From Siphonodentalium dalli (Eukaryota > Mollusca > Scaphopoda > Gadilida > Siphonodentaliidae), in contig CP136067.1 of NCBI GenBank assembly GCA_032622095.1, forward strand, positions 120,129,030-120,193,029: a DNA stretch of 64,000 bases. The letters run 5' to 3'. A program made the translations under genes and the position numbers. The notes below the pieces were generated by a model, which was given only the letters and a program-made list of their open reading frames with translations, was not told the DNA's origin and ran no database searches. Positions within the stretch are counted from its first letter, which is position 1. Each line of letters opens with the position of its first letter. Positions 24,311 through 36,842 of the stretch are shown one piece after another.

Positions 24311-24940
24311 TGTGTTCTTGTTATCATAAGTTTTCTTCATTACCATACCTAAAACATTAAAAATAACATGGTCGCAGCTTGTCCGTCAATATGAGCAACA
24401 CTACCTCCCGATCTCCTGGACTACTATATACCCCCGTATTTTCCATATGTTCAAACCCTGTGAACCTTTTCTATTATCTTCTGACGGGGTTGAAGATTGA
24501 ACAAACCACGCAGGGAATATATTTCTGTGTTAATACTGTTCCTTGAAAATAAATCCCCAGCTCGAGGTTGCAAGATTTCTGTAGCTTTGTGAGCCAACAT
24601 CAATGAAATTCCAAGCGACGCATTATAGTACAATCGATTAATTCAAGTCCCCCAAATCATGCAAACTCGAGTTGGGACCTGTACCTGCTATAAAATACAA
24701 TGTTATTACGGAACAGGTATATATAGTTAAAATCTGTGTTAAACGGTTTTGTGTTTATTTGACCGACTTAGGGACGTATTTAGATGTTATATATGTGTGT
24801 TTTAGCCTGCCTGTGGACGTTTCTAAATAGTAAGTCCAAATAGCTGTTGGTGTCTTTGTATCAAAGTTTGAAGAAATGTTATTTTATTTTTTGCCAATAT
24901 AAAATCAAAATCGCTAAATATTTGTCAGTTTTAATTAGCT
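24310..24940. other. No gene seen
   Basis: Unassigned sequence. Confidence 0.3.
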
Positions 24941-24952
24941 CAGACAAATTAG

Positions 24953-25409
24953 AGGTATTCAATCCGATCAAGTACCCCCAAATTACCATTTCTTTGACTT
25001 CATGGGCAAACAAAAATATTTGATTCGAGTCGAGGGACCCATCCATCAAAGCTCAGAGTTATAGATATCGATTTTTGAAGTTTGCAATTTTCTCAAGATG
25101 CGTACTAATGATTGCCCCTAAGTTTGTAATTTTCTCGAGATGTGTACTAATAATTTTCACAGAAACACTTATTCAAACAGGCGAAGTTGGATAACTGTGA
25201 AATCAAGTGTATTAATAACGCAATTTTGACTGAGATTATCATTTTGACGGCGTGTTTCTGGGCCAGAAACAATTGAAATAACAAAACTTCAAAAAACAAT
25301 CTGATCACTATGAGCGTTGATAGGTTGGCTTACTGGTCTCGAATCAACCATTTTACCCCCGAAGCCAAAGAAATAGTAACTTATGAGGGCCCGATCGGAT
25401 TGAGTACCT
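24953..25409. mobile_element. TTAA MITE, family C, long variant
   Basis: The right end is GATCGGATTGAGTACCT followed by TTAA (25410-25413). The left end is AGGTATTCAATCCGATC after TTAG (decayed TTAA, 24949-24952). The interior shares GATTCGAGTCGAGG, CATCAAAGCTCAGAG and CCCCGAAGCCAAAGAAATAG with the 57663-57947 copy. Confidence 0.7.
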
Positions 25410-25639
25410 TTAAGCTTGCCTATAGGCTCTTCACTCAACATACATGATTGGGGGAGGAGCCACTCTATGACGTCCCTCAGTCGATTTAATCCCTCGCGTA
25501 TTCGTAAAAAATAATGCCCACGGGCATTCTTAAATAATAATGCCCATGGGCATTCTTAAAAAAGAATGACTGTTGGCGTTAAAATAATGCTCATGCGATC
25601 AAAACGCTTGAGCTTTCTGCCAGATAAGAGCCGTGTCAG

Positions 25640-26320
25640 GACAAAGGGATAACACGCCGGTGGGTTTTAACAATCAGTTAAACTGCGTTTCGGGACTATC
25701 TGCTGAACTGTTCCCGACGAAGTGCTGAACGGGTTTTTTAACTGTTGAACTGGCATGGTGGTCGGTCACATTGTGTTCCCCCATTATATTTGGTCATTAT
25801 CGACCGATAACATACCATTTACATAACCTATATCCGACTACATTCATTACAAATCAGTTAAACTGCGTTTGGGACCATCTGCTGACTGTGCCCAATGAAG
25901 TGCTGAACGGGGTTTTGAACTGTTGAAGTGGGATGTAGGTCGATAACATGGTTTCCTCTCACTGTATTTGGTTATGGCCCACTGATTATAAGTCATATGT
26001 ATATCCGATAGTCGAATATCTGCGTTAAAAGTCAGTTAAACTGCATTCGGGTCAATTTCGGGTCTAACGTATCTGCTGATCTGTTCCCAGTGAAGTGCTG
26101 AACGGGTTTTTGAACTGTAGAACTGGGACGGCGATCGGTCAAATGGTGTTCGGTTACTGTGTTTGGTTATGGCACATCCGTTACAGGTTCTAAACCTACA
26201 CCGACTATCTTCGTTACAAATCGGTTAAACAGGCTGCTTTCGGAACTATACCGTATCTGCTGATCTGTTCCCAATGAAGTATTGAGCGGGTTTTTGAACT
26301 ATTGAACTAGTCGGAGGGAA
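25640..26320. repeat. Tandem repeat, about 183-bp unit, four copies
   Basis: The phrase CAAATCAGTTAAACTGCGTT starts units near 25668, 25851, 26026 and 26219. Each carries TCTGCTGAWCTGTTCCC, GAAGTGCTGAACGGG and a TTTGGTTATGG-like phrase. The last copy is cut at about 26310, some 200 bp beyond the stop of the HtrL-type exon. Confidence 0.8.
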
Positions 26321-26532
26321 TTCTTCTCAAAGCAAATATGACATGTGAATTTGGGGGTGATCGAGTTCGCCAATTTTGCTGGAAATACCCGCGATAAATA
26401 TAGAAAGCACAGACTGATGCCCAGCCGGTGACAAAGTCAAAAAGGAGGTATGCCTGGTACAGATTAGCCATATCCACTGACCACCAAGTTGAGATGTGAC
26501 AATTGCTATATGTTTCGAAGCATAACGGCTGA

Positions 26533-27454
26533 TCATTGCACCTTCGTTTTGTTCATGGAACTGAAAGTGACATTTCTTGGTGCATGCAGCCTGTTCACAC
26601 ATATATTTCCTAAGTGAAACCAGCCACCTTTGTATGGCTGTAATTTGACACTCATGTTATATTTCAGAGAACTTTTAACGTTCATCCCGTATATAATTTG
26701 TTGGCCGGTACTCATCAAATTGTTCTCGAGGAATATATAGAACATTCGTTTGTATTGGTTCACAAAATTCAACATGACCTCTTTTCTGGCAAGGGCTGCC
26801 CCAGAAGCAACATAAACGTGGTTTCCAGAAACAATTTGTGACAAAGATACATTTCTGTTCACTTCATATACAGCACTAAATGCCACACGCGTTGCATCGA
26901 GGTCGTCTGGAACACGCAACGCAAACAATCCGCTTCCGCTAGACATTGACGGATCTCGAAAATATCCGATGTCAAGCCACATCACGTGATCTGTTGCTAC
27001 GAGACCATTTTCTATCGTCTGCTTCAGCAGATGCCATCGAGCACTTACTGCGCATGCGTAATCCGGATTCACTGTGTTTGGTAAATGTTTCGGATAACCG
27101 GGTGTTTTGAATATCTTTTCAATCTCGGGCCTGTGTTGAAATGGCCATACTTCTCTTCTCAGTTTTCTGTCAAGGAGTATCACATGAACATATTCGTTAT
27201 CTCCGGTGAAATGCTTAAACATATTATAGTAGTTTATATCGTCGAAATATGCCACCAAAGGAGTCCTTATACCCCGGTATGATCGCATCCATACTTTATA
27301 GTCGTTCGTCTTGCGAATATTCGAAGTAGATCCCTTTGAAAAATTTCCAATGTTGATATACGCCGTTACCATGGTAATTGTGCGATTTGTCCCATATAGC
27401 AACTGGACTTCCGGTGCTGTTCTGATGTTCTGTTTAACTACGTGAATCATATAT
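26533..27454 (-). CDS. HtrL/YibB-domain protein, main (last) exon
   Basis: This is the one convincing host gene piece: 305 codons from Met at 27450 to the stop at 26533-26535. Counting from that Met, motifs are TMVTAYINIGNF (26-37), PLVAYFDD (64-71), NPDYACAVSARWHLLKQT (128-145), WLDIGYFRD (158-166) and a C-terminal WFHLGNICV. These fit the HtrL/YibB family (Pfam HtrL_YibB), found in bacterial LPS-region genes and expanded in invertebrates. Members look like glycosyltransferases of the secretory pathway, but their reaction is not established. The length covers the whole domain. The sequence just upstream reads as a splice acceptor (CTCGTTCCAGTTTCACAG, then ATAT-ATG), so the Met may be internal. 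Possible N-glycosylation sites (NRT, NVS, NMS, NVT) agree with a luminal protein. No frameshift is seen; the gene appears intact. Confidence 0.85.
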
Positions 27455-27459
27455 CTGTG

Positions 27460-28250
27460 AAACTGGAACGAGAATAACAGGGGTGCATGTATATCTATAC
27501 AGAAACATAGTCAAACCTCGGTAAATTTATGGGGTTTATCGTAAATCTACTAGCCGATAGGCCATGTCACAAAGTTATTAGTTTAATATTTCATTTTGTT
27601 CAAGAAAGACCACAGTAAGAAAATTTCACTGACACATCACTACACTGCAAACATATGAACCACTGAGCCACAGATCCAGTTGCCATAACGTCCAGTTGTC
27701 ATAGCAACGACCTGATAGGTGTTCAATCGATTTGACTTTAAACATATTTTATTTTTATATTAAACATGATACAAAATGGATTGGGGACAAGTTACAGAAA
27801 CTTACTTAGCCTCTCCCGATGCAAGTTAAGGATGTACTACATAACATAATATTTACATAGTCCGCCTGTGTTCAACTAAATCGTGGTCGGTGATTGATCA
27901 ACTACAAATTGGGCCACCCGTGTCGTATCCCAGTAATAAACAGACACACAATAATAACACACAGACAGTAACACGAACACGGTCACAAATTGTTGATATA
28001 ATCTGACCTATTCACGAAAAGCGGTGAGCAGACTAACAGGGCGTGCTTTTCAAAATTCAGCCGATTTGTATCTTAAACCAGTTATTTATATCGATGACGT
28101 TATCGTTTCTAAGTGCTTCGAACTCCTATATTGGGCTGACCTAATGTGCTGTGTTGGCTAGTCTCAAAATTTCGGCAGATTTTGTGCAAATAAGTAAGAA
28201 TAATCTCAGCTTTTGTATGGGAATAAACCATCAATACGCTATATAAATAT
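27460..28250. other. No gene seen
   Basis: Unassigned, upstream of the HtrL-type exon. Confidence 0.3.
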
Positions 28251-28257
28251 AAGAAAT

Positions 28258-28297
28258 GAATGTAGTGGATGTGTGTGTAGGTGTGTGTGTGTGTGTA
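28258..28297. repeat. (TG)n microsatellite
   Basis: An imperfect GTGTGT run flanked by AGAAATGAATGTAG on the left and ACATTCATTTCT on the right. The flanks are inverted copies, so the tract sits at the tip of a small inverted repeat. Confidence 0.7.
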
Positions 28298-28329
28298 AAA
28301 CACCCACACCAACTATATACATTCATTTC

Positions 28330-28985
28330 TAAAATAACAGCACTCTCCATGCTCAATTAAAACGGCATAGAAATAGCCGTCAACCAAAGCTGGCAAAATT
28401 ATAATTTGCCACATGCTTTATACAAGTCATACACATATCAAATCATTAAAACAATTACAGCAGTATCCGTGCTCCAGTGGCATAAATAGAGTCGTATAAC
28501 CACATTGGCAAAATAATAAATTACCTCTTGCTTTATCATGTACATTATTTTTTATTAACTTTGCTCAAAAGATGGATAGGGGTAAACGCTGGCAAAATTA
28601 TAATTTGCCACATGCTTTATACAAGTTGTACACATACCACATCATTAACACAAAAACAACACTATCCGTGCTCAATTAAAACGGCATAACATAACCGTCA
28701 ACCAAAGCTGACAAAAGTATAATTTGCCATATGCTTTATACAATTTTATACACATATTACATTCTTAACACAATAACAACACTCTCCGTGCTCAATTATA
28801 TGGCATAGCCGCAAATCAACACTGATAAAATTATAATTTGCCTTGTGTTTTATATTACATCCTTAACACAATAACAATACTCTCCGTGCTCAATCGGCAT
28901 AAACAGAGTCGTATAACCACACTGGACAAATTATAAATTACCTCTTACTTTATCGTGTACATTATTGTTTAATAACTTCGCTTTA
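28330..28985. repeat. Tandem repeat, about 115-130 bp unit, about five copies
   Basis: Recurring phrases are GGCAAAATTATAATTTGCCA (itself an interrupted palindrome), CATGCTTTATACAAGT, a YCCGTGCTC phrase and a GGCATAA phrase, from about 28390 to 28980. Two unit variants alternate, one ending in AAATTACCTCTTGCTTTAT. Confidence 0.7.
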
Positions 28986-29149
28986 AGATGTAGATCTTAA
29001 AAAATTAAATTACATTATCACGAACGTCACAATCATGATTTCAAAACCGTGAATTATAATGACAAGCAATATGTCTAAAATAAAACATCACTGATGAAAC
29101 AAATACCCATATTGACAGCATTAATACAGCCTTGCCTTGTTCATTTTGA

Positions 29150-30720
29150 GAAATAAGTCAGTTCAGGTAAAATAAGTGGTTCAAGTAATTTCAAAATATT
29201 TATTTTGTGGTCAAGGTATAGATGTTTGAAGTTTGAAAACATTTGTTCTGCAATATTTAAGGTTAAATACATAGTTCCAAGGTTTTGAGGTGTATCTACA
29301 TGCATGGTTAATTGGTATTCTGTGCTCTAAATAGTTTCGGATTTTGACTCGAAATGATATATATCTATGTACATGTATAGTCATTTGTTGTTTTGTGTTA
29401 TCCAGGTTAAAAGGGTCTCACAGAGACATACGCGAATCATGTGCAGGTTATAATCGGTTGTTGATAAAATTATCCATGATTTGAATGTGGTCAAGTTTCG
29501 AACTATCCTATAGTTGGTCAGGGTTGACAAGCCGGTTATTATTGTTTTGGTTGAGAATGCTCTCGAAATGATTGTGGACTTTGTTACACAACGAGTGTTA
29601 TAAGACTCGACGAAAGGTTTATTAGGGCTGGCTTATTGTTCAGTTTTATAAAAAAGTCAGTTCAAGTGAAATAAGTGGTTCAAGTAATTTCAAGATAAAT
29701 AATTTGAGGTCAAGGTATAGATGTTTGAAGTTTGAAACATTTCAGGTTAGACAAATTGTTCCAGTGGTTTGCAGGTATATCTACATGCATGGTTAATTTG
29801 TATTCTGTGTTACAAGACGCTCGAAATTGTTTCAAATTTTGATTCGAAATGATATATATATGTACATGTATTGTGTTTTTTTGTTATTCAAGTTAAAAGG
29901 GTCTCAGAGACAATTGCAAACCATGTGCAGGTTATATGCGGTTGAGAGGATGTTGATAAAAGTCTCCATGATTTGAATGGGGTCATGTTTCGAACTAACC
30001 TAAAGTTGATCAGTGTTGACAATTCGGTTATTACTGACGATGTAGTTAACAAGTTACGATGTCAGGGTTGACAAGTAGACTATTACTGTTTTGGTTGTGA
30101 ATGCTCTCGAAATGATTGTGGACATTTGTTACACAATAAGTGTTATTTGACTCGACAAAAGGTTTATTAGGGCTTACTTAATTTTTAGAAATGAGTCACT
30201 TCAGGTAAAATAAGTGGTTCAAGTAATCTCAAAATAAAACAAATTGTGGTCAAGGTATAGATGTTTGAAGTTTCAAAATATTTGTTATGGAATATTTCAG
30301 GTTAGACAAATAGTTCCAAGGTTTTGCAGGTATGTCTACATGCATGGTTAGTTGGTATTCTGTGTTACGACACGCTCGAAATAGTTTCAAATTTTGATTC
30401 AAAATGATATATATATATATATAGACTGATGCCATACGCTGTGAACAATCGCCTGAAGATACGCGCATACAAGCGTTGAAAGGTCTAGCGAAATAAAGTT
30501 CATCTGCAACAAATTCTTCGGACCAGGTTTACTTATTTACAGTCTATATATATATATATATGTACATGTATTGTCATGGGTTCCTCGTGATTCGAATGTG
30601 GTCAGGTTTCGAACTAACCTAAAGTTGATCAGGGTTGACAATTCGGTTATTACTGATTTTGTATTTAACAAGTTAGGATGTCCTGGTTCCCATGACGAAA
30701 GAAACTCAGTATTCTAACAT
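29150..30720. repeat. Tandem repeat, about 500-bp unit, three copies
   Basis: AGTCAGTTCAGGTAAAATAA starts units at about 29155, 29655 and 30189. Each carries GTGGTCAAGGTATAGATG, TCTACATGCATGGTTA, ATGATATATATA and a TTCGAACTAACCTAAAGTTG phrase. The third is interrupted by the insert at 30421-30546. Confidence 0.8.
30421..30546. mobile_element. 126-bp insert in a (TA)n tract with short TIRs
   Basis: Units one and two of the flanking tandem array read ATGATATATAT...GTACATGTA without interruption. In unit three the TA run is opened by ATAGACTGATGCC...TTACAGTCTAT. The ends are inverted (TATAGACTG). The interior contains CGCCTGAAGATACGCGCATA, GCGTTGAAAGGTCTAGCG and AAATAAAGTTCATC. The empty sites in the other two units support insertion. 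Confidence 0.65.
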
Positions 30721-30759
30721 GTCATATGGTATATGCGTATATATATATGCTCCATGGCA

Positions 30760-31100
30760 GGTTTCTCAAAAGTAATCACACGAAAAGATGTATAGAAAAG
30801 TGTGCAATAATAAAATCTATTATGAGTTTTCCTTGAGTGTCTGCGAGCGAGACGACACAGGCAATCCATAATAGAATATAATAGCCAGATTCTAGCTTAT
30901 CATAAATTATATCAAAATTTGATCTGATTATTGGAGCTAAGATATGAGATATTATATTTTCCTCATCACAGCCATATCGACCAGCCAATACACACACGAG
31001 AAACCTTTATTTAATCACCATAGTATCATAAAGTTAGAGGAGAAATGATCGGACAAGTATAATTATCGATGGTAATTAATCCAAAATTTAAATTTCGCAT
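30760..31100. other. No gene seen
   Basis: Unassigned sequence. Confidence 0.3.
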
Positions 31101-31110
31101 GGGATGTGCG

Positions 31111-31261
31111 CAAGGCTTGAAATAGTGTGTCTGTCATTTGCAGAATGAGGTCCACAGAGGCTGAATTTGGTGATGCTAGCCCGCTATGCGGGGTAGCATC
31201 ACTAAATTCACCCTCTGGGAACCTCATTCTGCAAATGACAGGCTCGCTATTTCAAGGCTTG
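31111..31261. mobile_element. 151-bp foldback MITE with 8-bp target duplication, family E
   Basis: GATGTGCG is repeated exactly at 31103-31110 and 31262-31269. Between them the left end CAAGGCTTGAAATAG faces the right end (opposite strand) CAAGCCTTGAAATAG. The arms continue through CTGTCATTTGCAGAATGAGG to an apex GTGATGCTAGCCCGCTATGC / GGGGTAGCATCAC. An 8-bp duplication fits hAT-type integration. Related sequence lies at 50095-50460. Confidence 0.85.
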
Positions 31262-31269
31262 GATGTGCG

Positions 31270-32225
31270 ATGAGAGTAGGGTCACTGGCTGGATAACAGC
31301 GATGGCTATTGACAGAAATTATCTCGGCTATTGTAAAATTAAATTAACTCTTGAGTTAATGCTAAGTTAATTTTGTCCCGGTGTCAGGCTAAATTTAATG
31401 CATGTCGGACAATAACGGAAATTTGGCGTGCTAGTGGAGTCGACTGACATGAATAAATCATGTCTTAGTTAATGACAATTGTCAATAATCTACAATGAGT
31501 TTCTTTGTTGCTTTCAGATTCTGAGGTCCCGTTAGATAATTAGTTTGATTGAAGTTAGAAATTAATTTAAAACCCTCATGTTCAACGGTGAAATGTATTA
31601 GTTATTGATAACAATGGTTGGTTTGTTTTTTCTCTATATATAAGGCAGTCATACATGGGGAAAGAAAGTGTCATAGATATTCTGGGAGAGAAAATGTCAG
31701 ATATTTAGTGATTCAGTAATTGAAAATTTGATTTTCGAAAAGGAAGGCGGTTGCCATTTACATTACATCATGATAGTAAAAACATCGTGTATACATTTTA
31801 AAATAAAGTGTATTTGAATTCATGTTCAAACTTGTGGTTTTAATTGCGATGTGTAGGGGTGCATGTATGTCCCGCTGTGAACCAGTTAATAAACAATTCG
31901 TTCCAGAAGAAGTTCCAGAGATGTGGTGGCATATACGAACATAAAACCGGAACTGGTCGGAAGTTAATCCTTATATTGGATTGTCCAAGATGTGGCCATC
32001 AAAGTTAGAGCCTAAAATTAGTGGTGGATGATATTTATACCTGCATCAATGGAATTGACCTCAGGACGACGGGAAGTATATGTCGGATATGCATCACCCA
32101 AATACTGGAGTTACAACGGCAATCTCAGTGGACGAGATATCCAGTGCTAGGTAGAGAACAGTTTATACCACGATCGCCTATCTTACTATATAAATAAAGC
32201 CATACCCGTTGATTAAACGTGCCTA
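31270..32225. other. No gene seen
   Basis: Unassigned sequence. Confidence 0.3.
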
Positions 32226-32236
32226 CTGTTGATTAA

Positions 32237-32404
32237 ACTTCGCAGAGTGGATTAAACTTTCTCCATACAATTTGAACGGAAAAGTGTTTATCCATCGGAT
32301 TGTAAAGATCGTGGCATAAACTTCGCAGAGTGGATTAAACTTTCTCCATACAATTTGAACGGAAAAGTGTTTATCGATCGCATTGTAAAGATCGTGGCAT
32401 AAAC
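32237..32404. repeat. 83-bp tandem duplication
   Basis: ACTTCGCAGAGTGGATTAAA...GATCGTGGCATAAA occurs twice, at 32237 and 32320, with only a few substitutions, so it is recent. Confidence 0.85.
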
Positions 32405-32406
32405 AA

Positions 32407-32548
32407 AATATACGCACAGTGTTTCTGAATAACAAATTTAATCCACTCGTGGGATTGGCGATTTACACCACTCGGTGAAGCTCGTGGTGTAAATCGCCAA
32501 TCCAAATCGTGGATTAAATTTGTTATTCAGAAACACTATGCGTATATT
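32407..32548. repeat. 142-bp foldback with CGAG-type apex
   Basis: The arms AATATACGCACAGTGTTTCT ... AGAAACACTATGCGTATATT pair almost perfectly for about 60 bp through AACAAATTTAATCCAC and GGCGATTTACACCA. On the minus strand the apex reads CCACGAGCTTCACCGAGTGG, comparable to those at 16529-16548 and 42190-42220. GTGGATTAAA, present in the arms, also occurs in the adjacent 83-bp duplication. Confidence 0.8.
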
Positions 32549-32559
32549 CTATATTTAAA

Positions 32560-33150
32560 TTGTTCATTGTCGGAGATGTCGCCATGATCTGCATATATAA
32601 ATATGCATGTCTTTGGAATTATTGGAATGCCACTTAGTGGCCATAATATATATGGTATCCAGACGGATAAGATTGATGAAACAATATACACTATTATTTG
32701 TCATCAGGACCAGTACAGCTGTTTGTAAAAAATATATAGTCAACACAACGTGAAGTCATGATATGAAGTCATTCTAAACTGGACAGTTGTATCATTACAG
32801 AATCGTCAAGTTTTTGTCATCTGATAAAAACCTTGGCAAAAGATATGGGAGTTATCTGACACACTGAGATGTGTCCCTGTGCACGTCTGATCACATAAGC
32901 GCAGGTCACATCGATGACAATAAACGCCAGATGGGGATCGGACAATCAGATCACCCGAGGATGCTCTAGGAATGAGTTTGTGACGGTGTGGCTTCGTTAA
33001 AAGATGCGACTCTTTTCCGCTCCCCACCAGCTTAACCAACATGCTGGTGGTATGCGACGATTGTGATTGATATATTACATAGTCTTAAATGTTGTAGTTA
33101 ATGTAAAAAAAATTCTCATCATTTTAATTCGACGGAGCCTGATTTTCCCT
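32560..33150. other. No gene supported
   Basis: A minus-strand frame at 32806-33042 has a CHRCDLRLCDQTC stretch that could suggest a cysteine-rich exon, but I find no splice signals or homology to support it. Confidence 0.3.
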
Positions 33151-33183
33151 CACACATATACCCTCGTGGTCAGAGTGGTATAT

Positions 33184-34159
33184 ATTGACCTTATATTCTG
33201 AACAAGCTGACACTCGGTATTATTGGCCTTATATTCTGAGCAAGCTGATTCCCCATATTATTGGCCTTATATTCTGAGCAAGCTGATTCCCCATATTATT
33301 GGCCTTATATTCTGAGCAAGCTGATTCCCCATATTATTGGCCTTATATTCTGAGCAAGCTGATTCCCCATATTATTGGCTTTCTATTCAGAACAAGCTGA
33401 TTCCCCATATTATTGGGGCCTTATATTCTGAGCAAGCTGATTCTCCATATTATTGGCCTTATATTCCGAACAGATTGATTCCCATATTGTTGGCCCTATA
33501 TTTAGAACAAGCTGATTCCCCACATTATTGGCTTTCTATTCTGAACAAACTGATTCCCCATATTATTGGCCTTATATTCAGAACAAGCTGATTCCCCATA
33601 TTATTGTCCTTATATTCAGAACAAGCTGATTCCCCATATTATTGGCCTTATATTCAGAACAAGCTGATTCCCCATATTATTGGCTTTCTATTCCGAACAA
33701 GCTGATTTTCCATATTATTGGCTTTCTATTCCGAACAAGCTGATTCCCCATATATTGGCTTTCTATTCAGAACAAGCTGACTTCCCATATTATTGGCTTT
33801 ATATTCTGAACAAGCTGATTTTCCATATTATTGGCTTTCTATTCTGAACAAGCTGATTCCCCATATATTGGCTTTCTATTCAGAACAAGCTGATTTCCCA
33901 TATTATTGGCCTTATATTCTGAGCAAGCTGATTTTCCATATCATTGGCCATATATTCCGAACAGGCTGATTCTCCATATTATTGACCTTATATTCCGAAC
34001 AAGCTGATTCTCCATATTATTGGCCATATAATCCGAACAGATTGATTCCCATATTATTGGCCTTATATTCCGAACAGATTGATTCCCATATTGTTGGCCC
34101 TATATTTAGAACAAGCTGATTCCCCATATTATTGTCCTTATATTCTGAACAAACTGATT
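33184..34159. repeat. 38-bp minisatellite, about 25 units
   Basis: The unit reads CCTTATATTCTGAACAAGCT then GATTCCCCATATTATTGG. Variants differ by TTCAGAAC/TTCCGAAC/TTCTGAGC and CTTT for CCTT. The array stops at GAACAAACTGATT where a 4.7-kb element begins. The remaining 1-2 units reappear in the same orientation at 38879-38930. Confidence 0.92.
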
Positions 34160-34639
34160 TAGTTCAGGAGCCAGGAGGGTTTTAATTACACTATCGTGCA
34201 AGGAAGGTTTGATGCTCTCGATTTGTTGGCGGTAATAGACCATTATGGAAAACCAATTTATTAAGTTGCGCATTCCTGGCGTTTAGGGGCCAGATTGCCC
34301 CCAAAAATGACTTTTAATAACACTATCACGCAAGTCCACCAGCTTTACATCGAATACGCTATTATGTTCACTGATCATAACAAAATATTTTAAGAATGGA
34401 ATTTCCTGGCGTTTTCAAATAAGAAGGGGTCTTTTGATGGACCCCAAATTGTCACAATTTCACTTTTTATTCACAATCACGCAAGTCCACCATTTTTCCT
34501 GAAATAGTCTATTGTGTTTACTGATCATAAAAACACAACTTAAGAACGGAATTTTCCTGGCGTTTTCTTTATAAGAATGGGTCTTTCAGTGGTACTCCCC
34601 CCTAAATAATTTCAGCTATACTATCGCGCACTAACAATG

Positions 34640-35320
34640 GACATCGTAATTTGGCACGATGTTTGTCGCATGTTTGGGCATTCAGAAAACATGTCTTAAT
34701 TATTATAATGAAAATGGTTTTTCGAGATAAGAAGGGATCCCGTCGAGTATTAAAGAAGGCCTTTATTAATTCGCATGCTTATGTACATGTATATAAAAGA
34801 TTTTACAGACAACAATCGGTTGGTGAATGAATCGAAATTGTTATACAGCAATCGAGTATCCCAGATGAATGAAAACAACAAAATGTAATGCATATCGATT
34901 GGTAAGTACATAAATCCGCTTTACATGTCCCGAAAGAGGAAGCCGATCAAATTAGTCAAAATACTAACGCACATGGCTTACCATACACGACATAATGTAT
35001 AACATAACTTCCGGTTAAACGAAAGAGCTTCTGCACAATTTAATATTCGCACAAAATATGTTATCTGGTAACTATTCCATCGCAAATTAAACCCCTTGTT
35101 CAATTTTCAATTTGGTTCGTATCTTAGGTCATCGAAATAGCCCCATTACTTCTATGATAACCGGATGGGCAATCATGGAAAGCTGAAAGAGCGCGCACGT
35201 CCTTTTGCTGCAAAATCTACGGAAAGTCGACTCATTCCAAATTATTAATTTTTGTTTTAATAAAGAATTTTTATAATGTGTGTTTCCTTTAATTCTAAAT
35301 CCCTATATGATGGTATCGAA
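34640..35320. other. Element interior, no gene seen
   Basis: No recognisable coding between the left TIR and the GGTAC-rich tract. Confidence 0.3.
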
Positions 35321-35329
35321 ACGTGAGCG

Positions 35330-35725
35330 ATCCTCGGTATCACACGGGACATATCCCAGGGTACATGTACCAGTGTACATCCTGGTATCCCGGGGTACAT
35401 CATGGTATCCAAGGGTATAGCCTGGTATCCCGGACTACTTGTACCTAGTTATACTATGGTACATAAACTTGCACCCTGATATACCTAGGTGCAAGCACCT
35501 AAGTAATTTGGATAACATAAAAAATACATCGGCTACGTAGCCCTACCCAAATCCCAGGTTATTTGTACCTAGGTATATCAGGGTACTGTAAATTAAAATA
35601 CCAAGATATACATCGGTATAGTACCCAAGGATATCAGGTTATACTCCTGGATTCCAGGCTGCACCCCGGGATACCAGGCTGTACCATGGGATTTGGCCAA
35701 TATCCACTAGTATCCGCCGGTACAT
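35330..35725. repeat. GGTATCCCGG/GGTACATG-rich degenerate repeat
   Basis: Many short variants of CTGGTATCCCGGGGTACAT, TACCTAGGTATA and their complements occur within 400 bp. The tract is dense in 6- to 10-bp palindromes. No coding. Confidence 0.6.
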
Positions 35726-36842
35726 GTACCCTGTGATATTTTTATCTGGGACAAAATGGTGAACAACATACTTTGAATATCTAGTTGCTATTGTCCGGTC
35801 TTTATGGGGGCCCGTACTCGGGTCCGTTGTATGACTGCATGTCTAACAACTAGAAATCAATAGTATTGATGAATATTAAAAAAATGTAGAATACATGATC
35901 TTATATACATGTACAGTATACATCTAAACGCTGTTTCTTACTGTCATGGGAGCGATGCTATAAATATTTACCCATCGTGGGAGTGAAACATATCTTACCC
36001 TTCTGTGATATTGAGAATCTTTTGTTGGCACGGTGTCATGGGTGTTTTGATAGAGATTGGTGTTGATTTTGCATTACCCACAATTGTCCCTGTATATCGA
36101 ATTTGTACTGAACTAAATTTATTTGAGCTGAAGTGAATTCTACTTTAGACTACGATCAGTACCTCGATATGCAGTACATCAACACCGTCAACAACGCGCA
36201 TATATATGTTATCGACATGCATCGCAGGGGTCGTATCCACTCCTCGGGGAATTAGCTCTGGTTTTTGCTCCAGGCCTTCTAGTAACTCTCATACCTATAC
36301 CATCCACAATAAATAATCTAGTCCGAGATACCACTAACGACAATACGCAGTCAAGTGTATATTTCGGACAATATAACTGAGGGCGGCTCGTGTAGGTTTG
36401 GAGAGCTATTAGTAGGTCCAGCGCGAAGTAGTCACCAGGGCTAATTCCCCAAGAACGACTACTACCCCATGTGCATAATATTAACAACATTCCAAGCTAA
36501 TCGTGCACGTATGACTCATGCACACTGCCATAATGATTAGTCGGGTAAATATTATTATTGAACACCTCTTCCTGAGCGGATGGTACCGTGCTCAGAGATG
36601 TATATCCCGATAGCACCAAATTTTATGGAATTATACACTTAACGCTTGAAGCATATCATAACTATCGTATATTTTTAGTTAAATTTGTCTTAAAACCTTC
36701 GGTTTATTCGTTCCACGAAGCTGGCCAAAACCCATTTAATTACTATAGGAATATCTGATGTTTGGATTATGTTTATGGAGTTTTAAAGATATGCATAACG
36801 TTTATGGAATATAGGGGTATTTTGAAATTTACTTTTATTTCA

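Noticed and set aside
32806-33042. Minus-strand frame with CHRCDLRLCDQTC
   Set aside because: No splice signals, no family recognised and no repetition of the cysteine pattern; likely chance.
33337-33591. 84-codon frame with repeated DSPYYW-type peptide
   Set aside because: Translation of the 38-bp minisatellite.
33184-34159. CRISPR-like regular spacing
   Set aside because: Units are contiguous without unique spacers and the sequence is clearly eukaryotic; it is a minisatellite.
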